DNA from: an uncultured Verrucomicrobia subdivision 3 bacterium
Lineage (GTDB): Bacteria > Verrucomicrobiota > Verrucomicrobiia > Limisphaerales > UBA11358
Reading direction: 5' to 3'
Length of the DNA stretch: 63,431 nucleotides
NCBI GenBank assembly: GCA_903911825.1
Contig: CAIWFB010000050.1
Span: 1 to 63,431, forward strand
Shown piece after piece: positions 35,887 through 43,017 of the stretch (position 1 is its first letter; every line of letters begins with the position of its first letter). Position numbers and translations under genes: made by a program. The notes under the pieces were generated by a model that was given only the letters and a program-made list of their open reading frames with translations, was not told the origin of the DNA and did not search any database.

Positions 35887-36969
35887 ATGAAAAAACTTGG
35901 TCTTGGCGTTCTGGGTTTGGGTGAAGGCCGGAGCATCATTTCCGGCGCGCTGAATAGCGAGCTGTGGAATGTCGTTCAACTGTGTGATTTAAACGAACAG
36001 CTCGGTCGCGAGCGCAGTCACGAATTCAGCCTGAACAATTTCACGACTTCGATGGATGCGTTGCTGGCGAATCCGGCCGTGGATGTCGTGGGCATTTACA
36101 CGCCGGACCATCTGCACGCGACGCACGTCATTCAGGCGTTGCGGGCGGGCAAACACGTCATCTGCACCAAACCATTTCTCAATGATCTGTCGCAGGCACG
36201 CGATGTTCTCGCTGCGCAAAAGCAAAGCGGTAAAGCTGTGATGGTCGGCCAAAGCTCGCGTTTCTTTGCGCCGTTCGCCCGCCAGCGGAAACATTTTGAG
36301 ACTGGTGCGTTCGGCGAGATCATCATGGTTGAAGCGTATTACAATGCCGACCATCGCTGGTTTTTGAAAAAGGGCTGGGCCAAGACCGATGCCTTCAAAT
36401 GGCTTTATGGTGGCTTGAGCCATCCCGTGGATCTTGTGCGCTGGTATCTGCCGGACATCGCGGAAGTCATGGGCTATTCCTCGTTGAGCAAGAACGGCCG
36501 CGACTTGGGTTTGAAGAACGACGATACGTTCCAATTCATCTACAAATCCGCCAGCGGTATCACGGCGCGCGTGAGCGGCACTTACAATAGCCCCGTGATC
36601 CCATTACAGCGCGACAGCAACATGAGTTGCATTCTCCGCTGTGCGAATGGCGCAAGTCAGGGCGACTATTACGATTTGCGTTACGCTTGGAAACTAGGTG
36701 AGCAATCCTGCGTCGAAACGTTTGAGGATAAAGACGATTATTATTTTCGTTTCGGCGGGCACTCTCATCACGCCGGTGAATATCAGAATTACATTGAATA
36801 CTTCGCGCGCTGTCTCGCTGCCGGAGAAACGCCCAAGCCGGATGTGCGCGAAGGCATCGTCACCGTCGCGCTCATGCAGGCGATGGAAGAATCCTGCGCC
36901 AGCGGTCAGCCGGTGAAAGTGAAAGACGTGCTCGCTCGTCAGGGCTTGGTGGAATTGCTCCAGCCGTGA
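35887..36969 (+). CDS. Gfo/Idh/MocA family oxidoreductase
   Basis: 360 residues without a signal peptide. The N-terminal Rossmann part starts KKLGLGVLGLGEGRSIISGA, has VVGIYTPDHLHATHVIQALR and the EKP-like motif as CTKPFLNDLSQARD (Lys in TKP). The C-terminal alpha/beta domain includes YGGLSHPVDLVRWYLPD with the catalytic His (GLSHPVD). Such enzymes oxidise or epimerise sugars and sugar acids with NAD(P). Acting after uptake, it could process rhamnose, galactose or 3-keto sugars; the exported TIM-barrel protein at 23358 is a possible partner. The stop overlaps the next gene by 4 bp (GTGA). Confidence 0.9.
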   Translation: MKKLGLGVLGLGEGRSIISGALNSELWNVVQLCDLNEQLGRERSHEFSLNNFTTSMDALLANPAVDVVGIYTPDHLHATHVIQALRAGKHVICTKPFLNDLSQARDVLAAQKQSGKAVMVGQSSRFFAPFARQRKHFETGAFGEIIMVEAYYNADHRWFLKKGWAKTDAFKWLYGGLSHPVDLVRWYLPDIAEVMGYSSLSKNGRDLGLKNDDTFQFIYKSASGITARVSGTYNSPVIPLQRDSNMSCILRCANGASQGDYYDLRYAWKLGEQSCVETFEDKDDYYFRFGGHSHHAGEYQNYIEYFARCLAAGETPKPDVREGIVTVALMQAMEESCASGQPVKVKDVLARQGLVELLQP

Positions 36970-38324
36970 ACAAAACTTCCTACACTACGCGCTTCAGCTA
37001 TGCCGCGAGCGACGTCGCGGGGCAACTCGTTTTCACATTCATCATCGGTGGTTACTTGAGCAAATTCTTGACGGACATCTACGGCTTGTCCGCCATCACC
37101 TGCGGCACCATCATCGCGATTGCGCGGTGGATTGATGCGATTGATGCGCCTGTGTGGGGAATCATTTTTGATAAGACGCGCAGTCGTTGGGGCAAAAGTC
37201 GACCGTGGTTTCTCTGGCTGTGCGTGCCGTTTGCGACCTTCGGTGTGCTGACGTTTCAGGCGCCGGATTTGAGTCACACAGCCAAGGTCTGGTATGCCGC
37301 AGTCACCTACATCCTCTGCAATATCCTCTATACCGGCATTAACACACCCGTGACCTCGATCTTGTCCGGGCTTACGACAAATCCGCAGGAACGCGTGACG
37401 CTGACTTGTTTCCGGATGTTCGGCTCGAAACTTGGCGTGCTCATCGTCAACCTCACCGCGCTGAAAATGGTGGCTTGGTTGGGCGGCGGTGATGACCGCA
37501 AAGGCTTCATGCTGGCGCTGCCGATTTACGCCGTCGGTTCAATTTTCTTTTACTTGCTCGCGTTTCGGAATCTGAAGGAAGTCGTGCCGGTGGAGAAAAA
37601 ATCTGAACCCATCCTTGGCACTTTCCGGGCGTTGAAAGGAAATTGGCCGTGGTTCATCATCTTCAGCAGCAGCCTGCTGTTCTGGATTGGCTTCATCGCC
37701 CGTGTTTCCAGCGTGCCATATTATTTCCAATACGTTCTGCATCGCGAAGATCTCATTTGGCTCGCCTACAGTCTGGATTTCGTCTCGCTCGCCACCGCAT
37801 TCCTGTTGCCGTGGGTTTGCCGCTGGACTTCTAAACGCACCGCTTGGGCTTTGGGCTTGATCGGCATGGTCCTCGGGCAATTGATTCTCTATGCCGGTGT
37901 GAGTCAGGGTCACTCCATCAATCTGATCATGTTCGGCTGGACAGTGGGATTTCTCGCCAGCGGGATGGCCATGGCGATGCCGTTTTCAATTTTATCAGAC
38001 AGCGTGGACTACGGAGAATGGAAGACCGGTGTTCGCGCGGCTGGTTTATTGACTGCCGTTGGTGCCGCCTTTTGCCTGAAAGCGGGAGCTGGTCTCGGCG
38101 GCGCCATTCCACTTTGGATCATGGGCAACAGTGGCTATGTTCCGAACGCCCCACAAACTGTAGCCGCGCTGGGCGGTATCGAATTTGGTTTCCTCTGGTT
38201 GCCGGCGATTTGCCTGACGCTTAGTGCGCTCCCAGTTTTGTTCTACAAAAAGTTCGAGTTGCTCGAGCCGCAGATTCAGGCGGAGCTCAAAGCGCGTCGC
38301 GAAAAACTGGCGGCTCTAAACTGA
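36966..38324 (+). CDS. GPH-type MFS symporter (glycoside-pentoside-hexuronide:cation)
   Basis: 452 residues, about 12 membrane helices. The GPH family signature is clear: RFSYAASDVAGQLVFTFI in helix 1 and, in the loop after helix 2, WIDAIDAPVWGIIFDKTRSR followed by WGKSRPWFLW. Members such as MelB and XynB/UidB import melibiose, xylosides and glucuronides with Na+ or H+. It likely takes up short pectic glycosides or rhamnosides. It gives the operon a second importer beside the ACS-type one at 16493. GTG 36966 is the start and overlaps the preceding stop. It ends 3 bp from the convergent sialidase-fold gene, with no visible terminator between. Confidence 0.9.
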   Translation: MNKTSYTTRFSYAASDVAGQLVFTFIIGGYLSKFLTDIYGLSAITCGTIIAIARWIDAIDAPVWGIIFDKTRSRWGKSRPWFLWLCVPFATFGVLTFQAPDLSHTAKVWYAAVTYILCNILYTGINTPVTSILSGLTTNPQERVTLTCFRMFGSKLGVLIVNLTALKMVAWLGGGDDRKGFMLALPIYAVGSIFFYLLAFRNLKEVVPVEKKSEPILGTFRALKGNWPWFIIFSSSLLFWIGFIARVSSVPYYFQYVLHREDLIWLAYSLDFVSLATAFLLPWVCRWTSKRTAWALGLIGMVLGQLILYAGVSQGHSINLIMFGWTVGFLASGMAMAMPFSILSDSVDYGEWKTGVRAAGLLTAVGAAFCLKAGAGLGGAIPLWIMGNSGYVPNAPQTVAALGGIEFGFLWLPAICLTLSALPVLFYKKFELLEPQIQAELKARREKLAALN

Positions 38325-38327
38325 GAC

Positions 38328-39428
38328 TTACTTCGGCCAGACGCCGTTTTCAATCGGGCTTAACGTCAGTTTGGTAGGGTCTAGCACGACGTGCTTGATG
38401 CGTTTCCGTTCCCAGGTGTAGGTGATATGCACCAAGCCATCGCTGGTTTGGATGACGGCAGGATACGCAAAACCAGCGGGAGCATCCGGTGCATCTTCGA
38501 GGACTAAAGCAGCGCTCCATTTTTTCCCATCGTCGGAAATCGCCACATTCAACGGACTGCGGCCTTTATTGTTCGAGCCGGTGCGTATGTTGTGATTGTA
38601 TACCAGCAACTGCCGACCATCACGGAGCGTCACGGCGTCCGTGCCAGAGTTTGGATTTGGCAAATCCAACAACGCCATCTCACCCCAAGTATTGCCACCG
38701 TCATGGGATTCAATGGTGAACACCTTGTCGTTTTTGGTGCGGCCAATGGACTGAAGTTTTTCTCCACCGTGAAACAAAATGCTTGGCTGAATCGCTCCGA
38801 TGGTTTTACCGTCATTCACCGATGCTGAAGCCGTCCATGTTTTGCCTCCGTCAGCACTACGTTCAAAATGCACACGCCAACCGCCTTTGCCTTCCGCGCT
38901 GGTCGGCGAAAGAATATCGCCATTGGCTAACTGCACCGGTTTGTTTTTGATTGGGCCCAGAATGCCATCTGGTAAGCGCGTGGGCTGGGCCCAAGTTTTA
39001 CCGGCATCTTCCGAAGTGGTCAGCATGCCCCACCATTCGGCGGGCGAAGGACCAACTTTGTAGAACAACATCAATGGCCCAGACTTTGGTTGGAACAACA
39101 CCGGATTCCACGTCGGCAGGCGATTAGTCGTAAAACCGACGCCATCCGCCACCGCTACAGGTGCGGTCCAATTTCCCTTTTCCTGACGCGAAACATAGAT
39201 GCACACGTCGGGGTTGCGTTCCGCCGTGCCGCCGAACCACGCGGCAATCAGGCCGGATTTCGTTTCGGCGATCGTTGAAGCGTGGCAGGAAGGAAAGGGC
39301 GCTGATTCGTAGATGAATTCGGATTTCACGATAGCTGGGCTGGTCGCTGGCTGCGTGGTGGCGCAGCCAGAAACAATCGCCAACAAAGCGCCGCCGAAAA
39401 ATAAGGCTGATGCACGAGTCGCATTCAT
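38328..39428 (-). CDS. BNR/sialidase-fold lipoprotein
   Basis: 366 residues with a lipobox signal (FFGGALLAIVSGC). The six-bladed propeller shows Asp-box repeats SEDAGKTWAQP, SADGGKTWTAS and SHDGGNTWGEM, and FPSCHASTIAETKSGLIAAW near the start, typical of BNR_2 sialidase-like hydrolases found widely in pectin loci. It is unlikely to be a true sialidase; an exo-acting glycosidase or lyase on pectic fragments is more probable. It is co-translated with the upstream GH78 gene (ATGA overlap at 39425-39428). The stop faces the plus-strand operon end 3 bp away. Confidence 0.8.
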   Translation of the reverse strand: MNATRASALFFGGALLAIVSGCATTQPATSPAIVKSEFIYESAPFPSCHASTIAETKSGLIAAWFGGTAERNPDVCIYVSRQEKGNWTAPVAVADGVGFTTNRLPTWNPVLFQPKSGPLMLFYKVGPSPAEWWGMLTTSEDAGKTWAQPTRLPDGILGPIKNKPVQLANGDILSPTSAEGKGGWRVHFERSADGGKTWTASASVNDGKTIGAIQPSILFHGGEKLQSIGRTKNDKVFTIESHDGGNTWGEMALLDLPNPNSGTDAVTLRDGRQLLVYNHNIRTGSNNKGRSPLNVAISDDGKKWSAALVLEDAPDAPAGFAYPAVIQTSDGLVHITYTWERKRIKHVVLDPTKLTLSPIENGVWPK

Positions 39429-42400
39429 TGGCTGATGATATGATATTTGCCGCTGCCCAGTTCGATAGAAGCCGCCACGGATTTGCCATTGCAGGTGATT
39501 TGGCCGGATTTGCCAGTTGGGATCGTGACACCTGCGGTGGTATTCGCGGGAATTTCAATCTGCCAGTCGAACTTGTATCCGTCGCGCTGCCATTCACTGG
39601 AAATCTTGCCGTAGGGCGAATTGTGAGTGGCCTTCACGAAGGTCAAATCGCCAACGGGATGCGGCTGCATCTTGATGGTCTTGAAGCCGGGTGAAGCCGG
39701 GGCGATGCCCGCGAGATATTCGTAGAACCACACCACAAGGTCGCCGACGAGCATTACGTGGTTGCCAGAATTCATCGTAGGATCAGCGGTGTTGCCGTTC
39801 CAAAGGTCCCAGATGGTCGTGGCTCCTTGTTCCACCATATAGCCCCAGCTTGGATAGGCTTTTTGTGATGCGATGGTGTAACACAAATCCGCTCGGCCAT
39901 TGTCGGAGAGGACGCGGTTGAGATATTGTCCACCGATCAAGCCAGTGCCGATGTGGCCTTTGGTCACGTTTTCAATGTTGGCGACGAGCGTCGCAAAAAT
40001 CTTGGCCTTCATGTCTTCCGGCACGAGGCCGAAGGCGAGCGGCAACACACAGGAAGTTTGGGTGCCGTTGGAATATTGGCCTTTCTCGCGATTGAGAAAT
40101 TTTGCGTTGAAGGCCGCCTTGAAATCAGCCGCGAGTATTTTCCAGCGGGCCGCATCGTCGGTCTTGCCAAGTTGGGCGGCGTATTTTTCCATCAGGCAGA
40201 GGTCGTAATAAAAATATGACGTGGCGAGCAAGGTTTTGTCCGTTTGCCGAGCCGGGTCTTTGGAGTGGATCAGGCGGGCTTCCTCGGGTGGCACGCACCA
40301 ATCACCGTAGTTGTCTTTGCTGATGATGTTGTCCTTGGCAAAAGTCAGCATGTGATCCATCCACAGCTTCGCGCTGGCGTAACTTTTCGCAATGTTTCCG
40401 CGATCACCAAACTGCCGTTCCAATGCGCTGGGAATGATGATGGCGCTGCTGGGCCAAGTGACGTTGTCGGAATAAATCGGCCAGTAAGCGGGTGCCACAT
40501 CGGGGATGCTGCCGTTGGTGCGTTGGGCATCGGCCATGTCCTGACGCCATTTAGAATACAGCGCAGAGATGTCGAACAAATAAGCCTCGCCTTTGCATTC
40601 TTCAGAACGATCACCTAGCCAGCCCTGCCGCTCATCGCGTTGAGGACAATCTGTGGGAATGCTGCGGTAATTGCCGCGCGTGCCCCAGACGATGTTGGTG
40701 TAGATGCGGTTGATCAATTCATTCGAGCAGGAAAAATTGCCAGCGGATGGCAAATCATCATTCACCACGTGCCCTTCGAGAGAATTCAAGTCCGGCTTGC
40801 CGGGGAATCCCGTGATCTCGACGAAGCGAAAACCATGCGTGACGAAGCGCGGCTCCCAAATTTCTTCGCCGCCGCCTTTGAGCGTGTAAATGTCCGTGAC
40901 CTCGGCACCGCGCAGATTTGCCATGTAAAGCGAGCCGTCCGTTTTCAAAGTCTCGGCATGGCGCAATGTGACCGGCGTTCCGGCAAGACCGGAAACACGC
41001 AGGCGGCACCAGCCGACCATGTTCTGGCCGAGATCGTAAATGAAAACACCCGGTTTAATTTCCGTCACCGAAATCGGCTTGAGCGTTTGAGTGACACGGA
41101 TGGGCGGTTGCATTTCTGCTGACAGCACGCCGCCGGGTGCGGACACGAGCTGCGCCAGCAACCATTTGGAATCGTTAAACTTCGGCCGGCTCCAGCCCGG
41201 AAGCTCCTTGCGTGCGTCATATTCCTCGCCGTCAAAATCGTTGTTGGCGAGAATTGGGCCGTCCGTTGTGAGTTTCCATGATTCATCGCTGACGACTTCC
41301 GAGATTGAACCGTCGGCATATTCAAGCCGCAGGTTCAGTAATAATTTCGGAAAACCAAAACTCACTGTGCCCGCGTAAACCTTGCTGCGGTCGGCGTAGA
41401 AACGCCCGTTGCCAAGAATCACGCCGAGCGCATTCGCGCCACGCTGCAAATCTTTCGTCACGTCGTAAGTGACATAAAATTCGCGCTTGTCGTATTGCGC
41501 GAACGCGGGCGATAACACGGCGTCGCCAGTTTTTTTACCGTTCACATAAAGTTCCGACAGGCCAAGGCCGGAGAACGAGACTGTGGCGCGGGCAATTTTC
41601 TTTTCGATGGTAAACTCTTTGCGCAGATAGCGCGCGGGCTGGCGGCGATCTTCGGGGACGCGGGTTTCGCCCCACGGTTCCATGCCTGCCGGGCCGATGA
41701 TTTTTGCTGCGACCCATTTGGAATCGTCAAATCCGGCGGTGTTCCACCCGTCTTCCGGATTTCTAGAGACTTTCCATTTTTCATCCGTCTGGATGACGAG
41801 CGGCTCACCCTCGGTGAATTCAATCGTCAGCAGGCTGATGACGCCGGCGGGATTTTTATTGGTCGATTCATGCCGTCCAGTCAGGCCGAACAGATACGTT
41901 TTGCCCGGTTCCAGTCGCGTGGTGACATTGTTCCATTTGACCGTCTTGAAACTATTGCGCGCGCCGAGATCGAACTGGTCAATCCAGCCGCGACATTCGT
42001 TGTCGCCGGTGTCTTCGAAAATCGCGCGTTTAATTTTCCGGTTGGCGGGAATGGTCACGACGCGGCGGAAATAATTGGTCTCCGCTGAAACGGAGTCGCC
42101 GGTTTCAGTTTTGGAAGTCCAAATCCACGCTGTGCCAGCCAGAGCGTTGGTCGCGTCCGCGCTATCCTGCCCGATCCACTTCGCGTGCCAGCCAGCCACG
42201 TCGAGAATTCCCATCGTCCACTTCGCCGACTGGCTCCACTTGCCCGGTTTGCCGCTGGCGTCCCACACGCGGACTTGCCAGAAACATTCCGTGCGCGCGG
42301 CAAGCGGTTTGCCCGCGTAGGTAACAAGCACGGATTCATCGGAAATAACTTTTCCACTATCCCACAAGTCGGCTTGGCCAGACTTCAATTTGGCTTGGCT

Positions 42401-42601
42401 GGTGGCGACGAGAATTTGATAGGCCGACTGTTTCGCGCCGCGCGCATCCGTCTGAAGCTGCCAACTTAAACGCGGTTGCGCGGCATCGATTCCTTGCGGA
42501 TTGATCAGATGTTCGCAGCGCAGTTCGCCGACGGAAAAGGCCTTAGCTAAGAGTGGTAGTCCGGTAAGAACAACGAGAGCGAGGAGCAGGGGGCGTAGCA
42601 T
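39425..42601 (-). CDS. GH78 family alpha-L-rhamnosidase, second copy
   Basis: 1058 residues, signal peptide LLLALVVLTGLPLLAKAF. It has the full GH78 layout: an N-terminal beta-domain (ELRCEHLINPQGIDAAQPRL), Bac_rhamnosid_N (SGLGLSELYVNGKKTGDAVL), the concanavalin-like part, the (alpha/alpha)6 catalytic domain (about 600-960) and a C-terminal beta-domain (NTTAGVTIPTGKSGQITCNG). The general acid is conserved (E657 in DCPQRDERQGW). At the second catalytic position, where most members read TTIWE, this protein reads GATTIWDLWNG with D932. The Asp may still act as base but would work over a longer distance. It is about 150 residues longer than the GH78 at 2418-5129. Start ATG 42601 sits in a 167-bp gap to the tRNA. 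Confidence 0.9.
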   Translation of the reverse strand: MLRPLLLALVVLTGLPLLAKAFSVGELRCEHLINPQGIDAAQPRLSWQLQTDARGAKQSAYQILVATSQAKLKSGQADLWDSGKVISDESVLVTYAGKPLAARTECFWQVRVWDASGKPGKWSQSAKWTMGILDVAGWHAKWIGQDSADATNALAGTAWIWTSKTETGDSVSAETNYFRRVVTIPANRKIKRAIFEDTGDNECRGWIDQFDLGARNSFKTVKWNNVTTRLEPGKTYLFGLTGRHESTNKNPAGVISLLTIEFTEGEPLVIQTDEKWKVSRNPEDGWNTAGFDDSKWVAAKIIGPAGMEPWGETRVPEDRRQPARYLRKEFTIEKKIARATVSFSGLGLSELYVNGKKTGDAVLSPAFAQYDKREFYVTYDVTKDLQRGANALGVILGNGRFYADRSKVYAGTVSFGFPKLLLNLRLEYADGSISEVVSDESWKLTTDGPILANNDFDGEEYDARKELPGWSRPKFNDSKWLLAQLVSAPGGVLSAEMQPPIRVTQTLKPISVTEIKPGVFIYDLGQNMVGWCRLRVSGLAGTPVTLRHAETLKTDGSLYMANLRGAEVTDIYTLKGGGEEIWEPRFVTHGFRFVEITGFPGKPDLNSLEGHVVNDDLPSAGNFSCSNELINRIYTNIVWGTRGNYRSIPTDCPQRDERQGWLGDRSEECKGEAYLFDISALYSKWRQDMADAQRTNGSIPDVAPAYWPIYSDNVTWPSSAIIIPSALERQFGDRGNIAKSYASAKLWMDHMLTFAKDNIISKDNYGDWCVPPEEARLIHSKDPARQTDKTLLATSYFYYDLCLMEKYAAQLGKTDDAARWKILAADFKAAFNAKFLNREKGQYSNGTQTSCVLPLAFGLVPEDMKAKIFATLVANIENVTKGHIGTGLIGGQYLNRVLSDNGRADLCYTIASQKAYPSWGYMVEQGATTIWDLWNGNTADPTMNSGNHVMLVGDLVVWFYEYLAGIAPASPGFKTIKMQPHPVGDLTFVKATHNSPYGKISSEWQRDGYKFDWQIEIPANTTAGVTIPTGKSGQITCNGKSVAASIELGSGKYHIISQ

Positions 42602-42767
42602 AGCTGGATATAGTTTTGCTGGTTTGAAGAAGAATTCTGCCCTGATGGACGGGAGACGACCAGTAACGATTACGAAATTATTGCCAATTTTTTTGCGATA
42701 TTGAGTGCTGTCGTTAAAGGGGAATCAAAAACGGAAGCGGTCTTCTTCGCCAGATTGGCGGTGAATT

Positions 42768-42844
42768 TGGTGCCAGCGAGTGGAATCGAACCACTGACCT
42801 CGGGCTTATGAGTCCCACGCTCTAACCAACTGAGCTACGCTGGC
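42768..42844 (-). tRNA. tRNA with CAU anticodon (Met elongator or Ile2), CCA encoded
   Basis: On the minus strand the gene starts GCCAGCG, pairs fully with CGCTGGC at the 3' end and carries A plus encoded CCA. The D arm is GCTC/GAGC, the anticodon loop CTCATAA, and the T arm AGTGG TTCGATT CCACT. The 1-72 pair is G-C, so this is not initiator tRNA. Elongator Met and lysidine-modified Ile2 cannot be told apart with certainty; Met is more common. One A-G mismatch closes the anticodon stem next to the loop. Confidence 0.92.
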
Positions 42845-43017
42845 AACCGAAAGGTCTATCATTCTGCGAACATTTTGCCGTCTGTCAAACCGGGAATTTG
42901 GCTGATGAATTGATTTAAGCGTGGGGCGATTTTGTCCGATAGCAACTGGCTGCATTGTTTGAAGGCCGTTTTAGTCCTTCAGATCGGGAAATACGAGGGG
43001 CCGAGGTGGTAGAAAGT

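Noticed and set aside
38328..39428. Annotation as a true sialidase
   Set aside because: Asp-boxes show the propeller fold only; the Arg triad and the FRIP motif of sialidases are not visible, and the context is pectin.
11702..42601. SusC/SusD pair for glycan uptake
   Set aside because: No TonB-dependent receptor or SusD-like lipoprotein occurs among the genes; transport genes are MFS type and an OprB porin.
42929..42937. A third copy of the TTTGTCCG motif before the hybrid kinase
   Set aside because: Only the first eight bases match; the rest of the 30-bp motif, including GGCCAT, is absent.
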